A stretch of 41,692 bases of DNA from Candidatus Zipacnadia bacterium (GCA_029821145.1 JALGTY010000002.1:1-41692), one strand, 5' to 3'; counted from the stretch's first letter, positions 14,098 to 23,183 are shown. The notes: generated by a model not told the origin, from the letters alone. Made by a program: numbers and translations.

Positions 14098-14631
14098 CTA
14101 ACGCGCCTGTTCGGCGCCCAGGTTCACGGCCTGGATGTTCAACGGTATGTGTTTGTGGTGTCTTTCAGGTAAGACGGTCTTGAGTGCTGCTTCAAAGTGC
14201 GACAGTTGCAAGACGCCGCGGGCTTGCACATACGCCCCCAACAGGATGATGTTGGTTACCTGTTCGTTGCCCAATTCGGCGGCGATCTTGGTAGCGGGCA
14301 CCTCGATCAATTCTGCATTGGCTACGGTCAAGGGGCCGGTCAGGGAGGAATTGGCTACAATCAGTCCGCCGGAGCGTATCTTGTCGAGATGCTCGTCGGC
14401 TGCCCGCTTGTCAAACAGCAACAGCGAGTCCACCTCCCCGACAATCGGGCTGCCCACCTCACCGTCAGCGATTACCACAGTGGAAGTGACCCAGCCACCA
14501 CGCACTTCTGGGCTGTACACGCTGACATAGCACACTTCAAGGCCCTGCTCCAGAGCCATCTCAGCTAGCAGCGAGCCCGCCGAAACAACGCCCTGGCCGC
14601 CGGTGCCTGCCATGAATACCTCTTCGCGCAT
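14098..14631 (-). CDS. 2-oxoacid:ferredoxin oxidoreductase, gamma subunit
   Basis: The 177-residue protein is the gamma (pyruvate/2-oxoacid:acceptor) domain, with the family opening 'MAGTGGQGVVSAGSLLAEMA' and 'YSPEVRGGWVTSTVVIAD'. In these CoA-dependent enzymes the gamma domain forms part of the heteromeric core that oxidatively decarboxylates 2-oxoacids to acyl-CoA and passes electrons to ferredoxin. The ATG start has GGAAGAG about 5 nt upstream, 12 nt after the beta-subunit stop, so the two are translationally close. It is the last of four subunit genes here. The family is clear; the substrate is not determined by this subunit. Confidence 0.9.
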   Translation of the reverse strand: MREEVFMAGTGGQGVVSAGSLLAEMALEQGLEVCYVSVYSPEVRGGWVTSTVVIADGEVGSPIVGEVDSLLLFDKRAADEHLDKIRSGGLIVANSSLTGPLTVANAELIEVPATKIAAELGNEQVTNIILLGAYVQARGVLQLSHFEAALKTVLPERHHKHIPLNIQAVNLGAEQAR

Positions 14632-14643
14632 GCAAGCTCTTCC

Positions 14644-15411
14644 CTAAGCCTCGTATTCAACGAAAACCTGCAACGGGTACTGCTGCAGCATCTCCTCGCG
14701 GATCCAGGCTATGGCTTCCAGAGGTGTCTTGTACCACCACACCGGGCAGGTGCTGATCAGTTCGACGAGGCTGAACCCGGCTCCATCCACCTGTGCCTGG
14801 AACGCTTTCTTGATGCTGCGCTTGGCATTTCTCACTGTCTTGGGGTCTATCATCGTCTCACGTGCGAGGTACGCCACACCGGCGATAGACGCCAGAAGCT
14901 CACACACCATCATCGGCATGCCCGCAATTTGCGGATCGCGTCCCCGGGGCGTGGTCGTGGTCGTCTGGCCCGCCAGTGTCGTCGGCGCCATTTGCCCGCG
15001 AGTCATGCCGAATACGGCGTTGTTAATAAAGATAACGGTAATACTTTCACCACGTTGAGCGGCGTGTATGACCTCAGAAAGGCCGATGGCCGCCAAATCA
15101 CCGTCGCCCTGGTAGGTAAAAACTATGCTTTCCGGGGAGCTGCGCTTGACGCCGGTGGCCACCGCCGGCCCGCGCCCGTGAGCGGCCTGCACTGCGTCAA
15201 TGTTGAAGTACTTATCGGCATAGACCGAACATCCCACCGTCACTACTATCACCGTGCGGTCAATCAGGTCCAGTTCCTCCAGCACCTCGGCGACCAGTCT
15301 GTGCGCTGTCCCATGGGTACAACCAGGGCAGTAGCGCATCTGCACTTCGGTCAAAGCCGCAGGCCGCCGATACACCACCTCAGCGTCTGCTATATGTTCT
15401 GTGTCTGGCAT
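14644..15411 (-). CDS. 2-oxoacid:ferredoxin oxidoreductase, beta (TPP) subunit
   Basis: The 255-residue protein carries the thiamine-diphosphate-binding domain. Visible are 'RYCPGCTHGTAHRL' near the N-terminus, 'VTVGCSVYADKYFN', and the TPP/Mg motif 'TYQGDGDLAAIGLSE' followed by 'FINNAVFGMTRGQMAPTT'. It forms the active site of a KorB/VorA-type enzyme that converts a 2-oxoacid plus CoA to acyl-CoA, CO2 and reduced ferredoxin. The ATG start has AGGAG 6 nt upstream. The 120-nt space upstream, between it and the alpha-subunit gene, holds one copy of the palindromic repeat described below. Confidence 0.93.
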   Translation of the reverse strand: MPDTEHIADAEVVYRRPAALTEVQMRYCPGCTHGTAHRLVAEVLEELDLIDRTVIVVTVGCSVYADKYFNIDAVQAAHGRGPAVATGVKRSSPESIVFTYQGDGDLAAIGLSEVIHAAQRGESITVIFINNAVFGMTRGQMAPTTLAGQTTTTTPRGRDPQIAGMPMMVCELLASIAGVAYLARETMIDPKTVRNAKRSIKKAFQAQVDGAGFSLVELISTCPVWWYKTPLEAIAWIREEMLQQYPLQVFVEYEA

Positions 15412-15429
15412 TCTGGGCTCCTGTGGCGT

Positions 15430-15495
15430 GTCGGGCTGCCCTTCGACTTCACTCAGGGCCTGCGGGAAGCCCGACCTACGCGTTCCTCAATAATT
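15430..15495. repeat. Palindromic interspersed repeat, copy A
   Basis: Located between the alpha- and beta-subunit genes. It contains a GTCGGGCT/AGCCCGAC outer stem (15430-15437 with 15468-15475) around 'gcccttcgacttcactcagg', then 'CCGACCTACGCGTTCCTCAA' and TAAT. It aligns with the copies at 16771-16824 and 32043-32103, sharing CTGCCCTTCG, CTCAGGGC and TACGCGTT. Confidence 0.65.
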
Positions 15496-15531
15496 GGGGC
15501 TAGTGCGGGCGGCTGGGATCGTCCCTGCCGC

Positions 15532-16584
15532 CTACAGCAGTTCCTTGACCCGGGCGATGACTTCTTCGGGAGTCAGCACCACGCCGCCGGTATGCCATAT
15601 CAAATCAACCGGACATTCGCCTTCTATCGCCAGCCGCACGTCCTCCACAAACTGGCCCATGGACAGCTCGACGCACACGATGCGCTCAACCCGTTGTGCC
15701 CACTCGGCGAAAGGCTTATGTGGGAATGGAAACAGGCTTATGGGCCGTATCAGCCGGGCGCGGATGCCTTCCTCAGCCAGCCGGTCAATGACGGTCTTGC
15801 AGACGCGCGCCGATATGCCGTAGGCCGCGAACAGAAAAGCAGGATCATCCTCCCCATATTCTTCCCAGCGGGTTTCGTTCTCGGCCGCCTGCTTGAAGCG
15901 CTCCTGGATACGAATGTTGAGCGCCTCCATGACCGGCACGTCGGTCCACAACGAGTTGACGATACGCCGCGGCCTGCCGTTACGCCGCCCGCCGATCGCC
16001 CAATCCTGGTCACGTGGCGGCGGCTCCTGCCGCTCCCGGAGCCGCACCGGCTCGGCCATATTCGCCAGCAGTCCGTCACCCAGCAGCATCACCGGACACC
16101 GATACTTCTGGGCGATGGGAAAGGCCTCGAATGTCCAGTCGTACATTTCCTGGACTCTGTGGGGGGCGAAGGTCAGGCAGCGGCCATCGCCGTGCCCGGC
16201 TCCGCGAGTGGCCAGCCAATAGTCCGACTGCGCGGCACCGATATTGCCCAGGCCGGGGCCACCGCGGACCATATTAACCACCACACATGGCAGTTCGCTC
16301 CCCAGCATATACGAAAGGCCCTCCTGCATCAGCGAGATGCCCGGCGAAGACGAGCTGGTCATCACGTAGGCTCCGGTAGCCGCCGCGCCATAGACTAAGT
16401 TTATGGAGGCTAGTTCGCTTTCGGCCTGCAGATACACACCGCCCACTTCGGGAAGATGCTCGGCCATGTATTGTGGGATGGCGTTCTGCGGGGTTATGGG
16501 ATAGCCGAAAAAATATCTACAGCCGCTGGCAATGGCCCCTTCGGCCACGGCTTCATTCCCTGTCATCATCACGCGCTTGCTCAT
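15532..16584 (-). CDS. vorB: 2-oxoacid:ferredoxin oxidoreductase, alpha subunit (VorB/KorA type)
   Basis: The 350-residue alpha subunit provides the pyrimidine-side TPP domain and the transketolase-like C-terminal domain. Motifs include 'GNEAVAEGAIASGCRYFFGY', 'PITPQN', 'QAESELASINLVYGAAATGA', 'TSSSSPGISLMQEGLSY' and 'RGGPGLGNI'. Overall length and motifs match the VorB-type subunit of branched-chain 2-oxoacid:ferredoxin oxidoreductase, but KorA-type 2-oxoglutarate enzymes are similar, so the substrate is uncertain. The ATG start has AGAGGG about 9 nt upstream. It lies between the ferredoxin subunit (218 nt upstream) and the beta subunit. Such enzymes are typical of anaerobic or microaerophilic metabolism, or of amino-acid degradation. 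Confidence 0.92.
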   Translation of the reverse strand: MSKRVMMTGNEAVAEGAIASGCRYFFGYPITPQNAIPQYMAEHLPEVGGVYLQAESELASINLVYGAAATGAYVMTSSSSPGISLMQEGLSYMLGSELPCVVVNMVRGGPGLGNIGAAQSDYWLATRGAGHGDGRCLTFAPHRVQEMYDWTFEAFPIAQKYRCPVMLLGDGLLANMAEPVRLRERQEPPPRDQDWAIGGRRNGRPRRIVNSLWTDVPVMEALNIRIQERFKQAAENETRWEEYGEDDPAFLFAAYGISARVCKTVIDRLAEEGIRARLIRPISLFPFPHKPFAEWAQRVERIVCVELSMGQFVEDVRLAIEGECPVDLIWHTGGVVLTPEEVIARVKELL

Positions 16585-16748
16585 TATTCTACGCCCTCTT
16601 CTACGGGCTTAGTCCGAATTATTCGTGAGTGAAATCAGACACTTGGTAAGATTAGACAGACAGGCCGCCTACGGGTACGTAGAGCGGTTCTTGGTAAGTT
16701 GCGCAAAATCACAGACTGTCATCAGCCCAACGACCTCGGGCTGGAAGC

Positions 16749-16770
16749 TGAGAACGCTATCGCGTTCTCA
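16749..16770. repeat. Perfect 9-bp hairpin next to repeat copy B
   Basis: TGAGAACGC-TATC-GCGTTCTCA forms a perfect 9-bp stem with a 4-nt loop, directly adjoining palindromic repeat copy B in the spacer between the ferredoxin and alpha-subunit genes. There is no U-run, so it may be an mRNA processing or stability element rather than a terminator. Confidence 0.6.
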
Positions 16771-16824
16771 CCTGCCCTTCGGCAAGCTCAGGGCAGGCCG
16801 AGCTACGCGTTTGGTGAATAATGT
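16771..16824. repeat. Palindromic interspersed repeat, copy B
   Basis: It contains CCTGCCC/GGGCAGG arms (16771-16777 and 16791-16797) around TTCGGCAAGCTCA, followed by 'CCGAGCTACGCGTTTGG' and TGAATAAT. It overlaps the end of the ferredoxin gene: the stop codon and the last few codons of that gene lie inside the repeat. Confidence 0.7.
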
Positions 16825-17060
16825 GGCTCATGGTCGTCTGCGACCGACAGTCGGTAGATTTCAATACACGCATCCGGGCACATCATGGCGCATTGCGCAC
16901 AGCCGGTACAACTGCCCTGGTCTTTGACTTCAGCCGGGTGGAAGCCGGCGCTGTTGCGCTGCTCCGATATGCCCAATACATCTTTGGGGCAAAACTCAAT
17001 GCACAGCCCGCAGGCTTTGCAGTGCTCCTGATTGATGATTACTCGGAAGCGTTTTTTCAT
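16803..17060 (-). CDS. 4Fe-4S ferredoxin subunit of the 2-oxoacid oxidoreductase
   Basis: The 85-residue protein has two [4Fe-4S] binding motifs, CKACGLCIEFCP (about residues 14-25) and CTGCAQCAMMCP. It is the delta subunit that carries electrons out of the 2-oxoacid oxidoreductase. It starts 13 nt after the recN stop and precedes the alpha-subunit gene by about 220 nt. The C-terminal residues 'HYSPNA' and the TAG stop are encoded by an interspersed palindromic repeat, so the original tail has probably been replaced. Function should not be affected, since both cluster motifs lie upstream. Confidence 0.92.
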   Translation of the reverse strand: MKKRFRVIINQEHCKACGLCIEFCPKDVLGISEQRNSAGFHPAEVKDQGSCTGCAQCAMMCPDACIEIYRLSVADDHEPHYSPNA

Positions 17061-17073
17061 CTATCGTCAATCT

Positions 17074-18816
17074 TCAGCCCTTCCGTACCTTCGCTCGCAG
17101 TTTAGCCGCCTCGGCCAGCGCCTGCTCGGCATGTTCAGTCGCGGCCCTGTCGTCTATGTCCCCGTACATACGAGCGACTTCCGCTACCCGCTCATCTTCT
17201 GTGAGCTCGCGCACCACGATCTTCGTCCGTCCGCCGACCACCTGCTTATGCACCAGCAGGTGATGGTCGGCAAAATTCGCCACCTGCGGCAGGTGCGTCA
17301 CACACAACACTTGCGCGTCTTGGGCCAGGCCCATCAGCTTCTCGCCCACGCGTTGAGCCGTCACACCGCCAATGCCAACATCAATCTCATCGAATACGAT
17401 TGTCGGCACCTCAGCCCCGCGCGCACACAGCGATTTCAACGCCAGCATCAGCCGCGACAGTTCTCCACCAGAGGCCACCTTGGCCAGCGGCTTGACCGGC
17501 TCCCCCGGATTGGCGCTGAGCACAAAATGCACCTTATCTACGCCGTCGGGTGTTGCCTGCAGACGGCTGCCGTCGGGCATCATTACCCCATCGGCGTCCG
17601 GCGCATTGGCAAACTCGACCTCAAAACGCGTTCCGGCCATGCCGAGATGGCTCAACTCCTCGGCTACACCCTCCGCAAGCTCCCTGGCCAGTTTCCGACG
17701 AGCCTGGCTGAGCTTGTGGGCCTGCTGGCCGGCTTCGGACGCCAGCCGCTGGATGAGCTCTTCCAATTCACCCAGCCGCTCGGTGCTGCCGGAGAGTCTC
17801 TCCGCCTCCGCACGAGCATCTTCGAAGAATTGCAGTATCTCAACAATATTTCCGCCGTACTTGCGCTTCAGTCCACTAATGAGGTCCAGACGGGCCTCGA
17901 CTTCCTCGATCGCGGCCGGATCGAGGTCCACCGCCTCCAGGTAGTTGCTCAGCGCGCGTGCCAGGTCGTCGGCCTGGTAAGTCAGGCGCTGCAACTCATC
18001 AGCGGCTCTTGCAAGCTCCGGGTCCACGCCACCGACGCCTGCCAGCAGATTTGCCGCTTCCTGCAGGGCGTCCTTAGCGCCCAGGGCGGTGTCTTCGCCT
18101 GCTACGAGCAGCTCGCAGGCCGCGCCCAGCGCCTCCCGCAGCTTCTCCCCGGCTTGCAGGCGCTGGCGCTGGATCAGCAGTTCCTCTTCTTCGCCGGGCT
18201 GCAGGCCGGCGGCTTCTATCTCCTGGACCTGGAAGGAGAGTATGTCGAGACGCCGGGCCCGCTCCTGCTCGTCCATCTGCAGGCTTTGCAGTTCCGATCT
18301 GGCAGCGGCGAACTCGTCGTAGCTTTTCCGATACTGCTCGGCAAGTTGAAGCTGAGCTTTGCCGCCGGACTGGTCCAGATAGTGCAGGTGGTTTTCTTCG
18401 TGAATCAGGCTCTGGTGCTGGTGCTGGCCGTGAATATCGGCGAGGTGGCGGCTCACTTCTGACAGCAGACCCAAGGTGCTCGCGCGCCGGTTGACACGAT
18501 AGCGGCTGCCACCGGCGGCTATCTCACGCGAAAGGATGATGGTGGCGTTATTGTCCTCGGCCAGGCCGTTTTCGGCCAGTATTGCCATGGCCTTGGGCGC
18601 GTCGCCGGCATCGAAAACCGCCTCGGTTATGGAGGTGTCGGTGCCGCCGCGGATGACGTCCGAGCTGACTTTTTCGCCCAATGCGGCGTCGAGCGCGTCC
18701 ACGATAATTGACTTACCCGCGCCGGTTTCGCCAGTAAGAATCGTATAGCCCGGCTTCAGGCGCAGGACGAGCTCATCAATCAGGGCGAAGTTTCGAACCG
18801 TCAACTCGGTGAGCAT
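17074..18816 (-). CDS. recN: DNA repair protein RecN
   Basis: RecN is an SMC-like ATPase involved in double-strand break repair. The N-terminal half has 'VRNFALIDEL' and Walker A GETGAGKS (residues 29-36 from the chosen ATG); the 'DIHGQHQHQSLI' signature follows. The middle is a long coiled-coil region. The C-terminal half holds the ABC signature 'ASGGELSRLMLALK', Walker B 'TIVFDEIDVGIGG' and 'CVTHLPQVANFA'. The ORF track starts at a TTG (18837), 10 nt after nadK; I prefer the ATG at 18816 (580 aa), where family similarity begins. Neither start has a strong ribosome-binding site. nadK-recN is a common bacterial gene order. Confidence 0.95.
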   Translation of the reverse strand: MLTELTVRNFALIDELVLRLKPGYTILTGETGAGKSIIVDALDAALGEKVSSDVIRGGTDTSITEAVFDAGDAPKAMAILAENGLAEDNNATIILSREIAAGGSRYRVNRRASTLGLLSEVSRHLADIHGQHQHQSLIHEENHLHYLDQSGGKAQLQLAEQYRKSYDEFAAARSELQSLQMDEQERARRLDILSFQVQEIEAAGLQPGEEEELLIQRQRLQAGEKLREALGAACELLVAGEDTALGAKDALQEAANLLAGVGGVDPELARAADELQRLTYQADDLARALSNYLEAVDLDPAAIEEVEARLDLISGLKRKYGGNIVEILQFFEDARAEAERLSGSTERLGELEELIQRLASEAGQQAHKLSQARRKLARELAEGVAEELSHLGMAGTRFEVEFANAPDADGVMMPDGSRLQATPDGVDKVHFVLSANPGEPVKPLAKVASGGELSRLMLALKSLCARGAEVPTIVFDEIDVGIGGVTAQRVGEKLMGLAQDAQVLCVTHLPQVANFADHHLLVHKQVVGGRTKIVVRELTEDERVAEVARMYGDIDDRAATEHAEQALAEAAKLRAKVRKG

Positions 18817-18847
18817 TGCGGAAATTCCAACCGACAAGCCGGTGCCG

Positions 18848-19735
18848 TTACTCGGCCAGACCCGGCATCAGCTTATCCACGAGGTTTGTGAAGTAGGACT
18901 CCGGCCGCAGCCGTACGAGCCGTGCCCGGTGCGTGGCCTTGGTGATCACAACAGTACAATCGGGACAAACCACATAGCTCTCTTGGCCATCAACGGTGGC
19001 AAGGATCTGCGCGGGACGTTTCCCGTCCGGTGGCACATTGATCCGGACCTCTACTGAATCAGGCAGCAGCAAGGGCCGGTTGCACAGTGTGTGCGGGCAA
19101 ATTGCTGTCAGGACCATGCACGACATCCGGGGGTCAATGATCGGCCCGCCCGCCGAAAGATTATAGCCTGTTGAGCCCGTCGGGGTAGCCACCATCAGAC
19201 CGTCGGCGCAGTAAGTGCCAATCGTCTCGCCGTCCACCCATGTCTGTAGGCTGACCACTCTCCTCCCGTCGCTTGAGGATATGACGACCTCGTTAAGCGC
19301 GCTGTCCTCGGCGGTAATGCTTCCGTCGGCGTGCTGCACGGTGGCCTGCAGCATCAACCGTTCGTCAATGCAGAGATCGCCGCTGATGACCTCCTCGAGA
19401 TTATTGAGGGCCGCCTCCGGCGAATGTCTGGCCAGAAAGCCGAAACTACCCACATCCAGGCCCAACAGAGGTGTGCCTGCAGGGCCGGCGCAACGGGCCA
19501 TCGAAAGCAGCGTACCGTCACCACCCAGCACCATTATCAAGTCGCTTTCGGCGAGCAACGCCCTGTCACCGAAGGTGTACTTGCCGCTGCAGTGCGGGGC
19601 GAGCGCTTCGGCCAAGTTCACCGCCACGCCCAGTTCGGCCAGCCTTTGCGCAAACAATCCCGCCCACCGGACTGCTTCCGGCTTGTGCATGGCGGCTATG
19701 ATACCTACGGTGGCGATATTGTGACCGGATGCCAT
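18848..19735 (-). CDS. nadK: NAD kinase
   Basis: This ATP-dependent kinase makes NADP from NAD in the cytoplasm. The 295-residue protein carries the catalytic GGDGT motif (residues 71-75), the conserved 'LNEVVI' segment with the NAD-contacting Asn-Glu, and 'ATPTGSTGYNLSAGGPI'. The ATG start has an AAGG site 8 nt upstream, 23 nt after the TPR gene stop. It is followed by recN with a short gap, suggesting co-transcription. Confidence 0.96.
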   Translation of the reverse strand: MASGHNIATVGIIAAMHKPEAVRWAGLFAQRLAELGVAVNLAEALAPHCSGKYTFGDRALLAESDLIMVLGGDGTLLSMARCAGPAGTPLLGLDVGSFGFLARHSPEAALNNLEEVISGDLCIDERLMLQATVQHADGSITAEDSALNEVVISSSDGRRVVSLQTWVDGETIGTYCADGLMVATPTGSTGYNLSAGGPIIDPRMSCMVLTAICPHTLCNRPLLLPDSVEVRINVPPDGKRPAQILATVDGQESYVVCPDCTVVITKATHRARLVRLRPESYFTNLVDKLMPGLAE

Positions 19736-19758
19736 CCTGGTTACCTTCGCAAGTTGTT

Positions 19759-21219
19759 CTAGCCGGTCGCCGTCTCGGCGGCGGGTTCCAGACGCCGCAG
19801 GTTCTTCTTGGCCGGCTCACAGTCCGGGTCAATATTGAGGGCTTTGCGGTACATCCCCTTGGCCTCTTCGACCTTGTCCTGCCGCTCCAGAGCCACGCCC
19901 AGGTTGTTGGCGGCATTGGCAAAGCCGGGGTCCTGCTGCAGGGCCGTGCGGAAATGAACCGCCGCTTCTGCGAAATTGCTCTGCTCGAGGTAGATCAGGC
20001 CAACATTGTTGTGTGCCTCTGGGTTTTTCTCCTCGGTGGCCAGGGCGCGCAGATATTCCTGCAGCGCCTTGTCATTCTCGCCGCCAGCGTAGCAACTGTT
20101 GGCCAGGCCGAAATGGGCATCGGCGTTTTGTGGGAAGCGAGCGACCGCGTTCTCCCACTGCTTGCGTGCAGCGTCCTTGTCGCCAGCCTGCTCGTAGGCC
20201 AGCGCCAGGTTCACATGCGCCATATCCAGCCTCGGATCAGCCTCCACGGCCTTTTGCAGTGGCTCGATGGCTAAGTCGGGCTGGCCGCTTTGCTGCAACA
20301 CCCAGCCCAGGTTATTCAGGCACTTGGCGTGCTTGGGCTGCAACACGAGCGCGCCGCGGTATGTCTTCTCAGCCGCCTCCAGATCGTCTGTCGCGGCAAA
20401 TGCCAATCCCAGGTTGTACTTGGCCGCAAAGCTGGTTTCTTCCAGGGTGCTCGCTGCCGCCAGTGGCTGCACAGCGTCCGCGAACTTGCCCAGATTGTAC
20501 AGTGCGATACCCAGCCCCAGTTGAGCTTCGGCCATATTCGGGTCGCGCTCAACCGCTTGCTCGTATGCTCTGGCCGCGCCGGCATTATCGCCACTGTTGA
20601 GGCGCAATATCCCCAGCGTATTGAGCACCACCGGGTCATTAGGGCGCACTTCATTAGCCGCCTCGTATTCTCTGATCGCCTTGTCAATTCGCCCGGCCTG
20701 CCACAACGCGTGGCCGAAGTTCCTGTGGATGTCGGCATCGTCGGGTGCCAGCTTAACGGCCCTGTTGAACTCGTTGAAGGCCGCGTCCCATTTTTTCTGT
20801 TTGGCATAGAGGTTGGCCAGATTGTAGCGGGCGTCAGCGTAGTCCGACTTCTGCGCGATCGCCTTCTGGTAGTGTTGCTCGGCCAGGTCAAGCTTGCCCT
20901 GCGCCAGATACACGTTGCCCAAGTTATTGTACGCCTCCGGGTAATCGGGCTGTTTTGCCAGTACCTCAGTCAAGTACTTCTCGGCATCGGCCAGTTCCCC
21001 GGCCTGCAGCGACGCTGAACCCACCCAGCACATTATTACCATGTGACCGGGCTGCTCCTCGAGAGCCTTCAGGAAGAGGTCTCTTGCCGCTTTGAAGTCC
21101 CCCTTCTCATAGGCCGCAACGCCTTGGTCGAAAACTGTCGGCTCGTCGCCCCAGGCTGCGACGCCGATGCACAACAAAGCCGCCAACAGCAGACAGACAA
21201 TCGGTCTTGTGCTTCTCAT
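19759..21219 (-). CDS. Secreted or membrane-anchored TPR repeat protein
   Basis: The protein is built almost entirely from tetratricopeptide repeats, roughly a dozen. Units such as 'EAYNNLGNVYLAQGKLDLAE' and 'VVLNTLGILRLNSGDNAGAA' show the W/L-G-Y-A-P pattern. TPR arrays act as protein-protein interaction scaffolds; the partner is not evident. I start at the ATG at 21219 because AGGAGGT lies 7 nt upstream, giving 486 aa and a clear signal peptide 'STRPIVCLLLAALLCIGVAA'. The longer ORF in the track adds 10 residues without a ribosome-binding site. Export to the periplasm or cell surface is inferred. It sits between dxs and nadK. Confidence 0.88.
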   Translation of the reverse strand: MRSTRPIVCLLLAALLCIGVAAWGDEPTVFDQGVAAYEKGDFKAARDLFLKALEEQPGHMVIMCWVGSASLQAGELADAEKYLTEVLAKQPDYPEAYNNLGNVYLAQGKLDLAEQHYQKAIAQKSDYADARYNLANLYAKQKKWDAAFNEFNRAVKLAPDDADIHRNFGHALWQAGRIDKAIREYEAANEVRPNDPVVLNTLGILRLNSGDNAGAARAYEQAVERDPNMAEAQLGLGIALYNLGKFADAVQPLAAASTLEETSFAAKYNLGLAFAATDDLEAAEKTYRGALVLQPKHAKCLNNLGWVLQQSGQPDLAIEPLQKAVEADPRLDMAHVNLALAYEQAGDKDAARKQWENAVARFPQNADAHFGLANSCYAGGENDKALQEYLRALATEEKNPEAHNNVGLIYLEQSNFAEAAVHFRTALQQDPGFANAANNLGVALERQDKVEEAKGMYRKALNIDPDCEPAKKNLRRLEPAAETATG

Positions 21220-21269
21220 CTTACCTACCTCCTGTACTACGCTTCTCACTCATTGATCTCCTATGCACG

Positions 21270-23183
21270 TCACCGGCTGACTGATGAATGTAACGGTGAA
21301 ATCGCGTGTTCGGCTCTGAGAAATTCCGCAGCCCTTTGTGCTATCGCCTCGGGTGAAAGCCCGGTGTTCTCCCACAGTGTCTCGACCTCGCCGTGTTCGA
21401 CGAACTCGTTGGGTAGGGCTACGCCGCAGACTTCAGCGTTGATCTCATTGCGTATCAGCGTCTCGGCGACGGCAGAGCCGAACCCGCCGGCGAGCACATT
21501 CTCTTCTACGGTCAGTATCTTGCCGCACTCGGTCGCCGTCTGGCGCAGGCAGTCTTCGTCCAGAGGCTGGGCAAAGCGCGCATTTATCAGGCGCGCGCGG
21601 ATGCCCTGAGCAGACAACAGCTCGACGGCCTGCCGCGCGTTTTGTACCATCCGCCCGATGGCGAATATGGCGATATCATTCCCGTGTGTGAGAACCTCAG
21701 CTTTGCCGATTTGCAGAACCTGTGGCTTTGCCGAGTAATCCACGCCAGGCCCTGGCCCGGCCGGGTAGCGGATCGCACTGGGCCCGTCGTGAGCCAGCGC
21801 AGTGGCCAGCATATCCTTGAGCTCCTTTTCGTCCTTCGGAGCCATAACCACCATGCCGGGAGCCGAGCGCAGGTAAGACAGGTCGAATACACCGTGATGG
21901 GTCGCGCCGTCATTGCCGACCAACCCGGCGCGGTCCAGACATAGCACTACAGGCAGATTCTGCAAAGCCACATCGTGAATTATCTGGTCATACGCCCGCT
22001 GCATGAAGGTCGAGTAGATGCCTACCACGGGGCGCAATCCTGCAGCGGCCAGCCCGGCGGCATACGTCACGGCATGCTGCTCAGCCATGCCGACATCAAA
22101 GCAGCGGTCCGGAAAGCGCTCCTTCAACTCCTGTAGCTTCGTGCCGACGAGCATCGCCGCCGAAATTGCGCAGATCCGCTCATCTTTCTCAGCCAGCTCG
22201 ATCAGCGAATCAACAAGTACCTTGCTGTAGCTGGGATTGGAATCTGCGGCCACTATCTCGCCGTTTTCTACTACAAACGGCTTGGTGCCGTGAAACCGCA
22301 AGGGGTCGGCTTCCGCAGGTTTGTAGCCTTTGCCCTTCCTGGTCAGCACATGAAGCAGAATCGGCCCCTTGATCCTGCCCGCGTGCCTGAACATCGCCAG
22401 CAGTTGCTCAATGTTGTGACCATCTATAGGGCCCAGGTAAGTGAAACCGAATTCCTCGAAAAGCATCCCGGGCACCACCAGTTGCTTGACGCTGTCGCGC
22501 AAGCGGTCCATAGCCTCCAGCATGGCATCACCCAGCCGCCAGCGCTCTAGCGCCCTGGCGACATCGGCTCTGGCCTGCCTGGTGCGCGAGTGCAGGGTGG
22601 CACGCATTCTCGCCAGATAGGATGAGATCGCACCCACGTTGGGGCTAATGCTCATCTCGTTATCGTTAAGCACCACCATCATGTCAATCTCTTGGTCGCC
22701 GGCCTGGTTGAGCGCCTCGAAGGCCATCCCGCCAGTCAAGGCGCCATCGCCGATGATGGCGATAACATTCTCATCCTCGCCGCGCAGGTCACGGGCCTTC
22801 GCAAAGCCCAGAGCGGCCGAAATTGAGGTAGAACCATGGCCGGTGCCGAAGATGTCGTATTCGCTCTCGCAGCGCCTGGGGAAGCCGGACAGTCCCCCCC
22901 ACTGGCGCAGGGTGTCAAACTCCTGGCCCCTGCCGGTCAGCAGCTTGTGGGTGTAGCACTGGTGTCCCACATCCCAGATCAGCTTGTCTCTCGGCATGTC
23001 AAAAACCGTGTGCAGCGCAATGGTCAGCTCGACTGTACCGAGATTCGGAGCCAGGTGCCCACCCGTTTCCGACACCGTCGCAATCAAGCGCTGGCGCACC
23101 TGCTCGGCCAGCGTCTTGAGCTCGGCAATACTCAACTCATTCAGGTCATCTGGCGATTTTATTGTATCGAGCAGTGAACTCAT
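21270..23183 (-). CDS. dxs: 1-deoxy-D-xylulose-5-phosphate synthase
   Basis: DXS condenses pyruvate and glyceraldehyde 3-phosphate, the first step of the MEP isoprenoid pathway. The 637-residue protein has the typical length and motifs: 'SETGGHLAPNLGTVELT', 'DVGHQCYTHKLLTGR', and the TPP motif GDGALTGGMAFEALNQ (residues 145-160) with NDNEMSIS. The catalytic-Glu segment is 'GMAEQHAVTYAAGLA', and 'DRAGLVGNDGATHHG' follows. The ATG start has CGGAG 7 nt upstream. It follows xseB closely; the xseA-xseB-dxs order is widespread in bacteria. Confidence 0.97.
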   Translation of the reverse strand: MSSLLDTIKSPDDLNELSIAELKTLAEQVRQRLIATVSETGGHLAPNLGTVELTIALHTVFDMPRDKLIWDVGHQCYTHKLLTGRGQEFDTLRQWGGLSGFPRRCESEYDIFGTGHGSTSISAALGFAKARDLRGEDENVIAIIGDGALTGGMAFEALNQAGDQEIDMMVVLNDNEMSISPNVGAISSYLARMRATLHSRTRQARADVARALERWRLGDAMLEAMDRLRDSVKQLVVPGMLFEEFGFTYLGPIDGHNIEQLLAMFRHAGRIKGPILLHVLTRKGKGYKPAEADPLRFHGTKPFVVENGEIVAADSNPSYSKVLVDSLIELAEKDERICAISAAMLVGTKLQELKERFPDRCFDVGMAEQHAVTYAAGLAAAGLRPVVGIYSTFMQRAYDQIIHDVALQNLPVVLCLDRAGLVGNDGATHHGVFDLSYLRSAPGMVVMAPKDEKELKDMLATALAHDGPSAIRYPAGPGPGVDYSAKPQVLQIGKAEVLTHGNDIAIFAIGRMVQNARQAVELLSAQGIRARLINARFAQPLDEDCLRQTATECGKILTVEENVLAGGFGSAVAETLIRNEINAEVCGVALPNEFVEHGEVETLWENTGLSPEAIAQRAAEFLRAEHAISPLHSSVSR

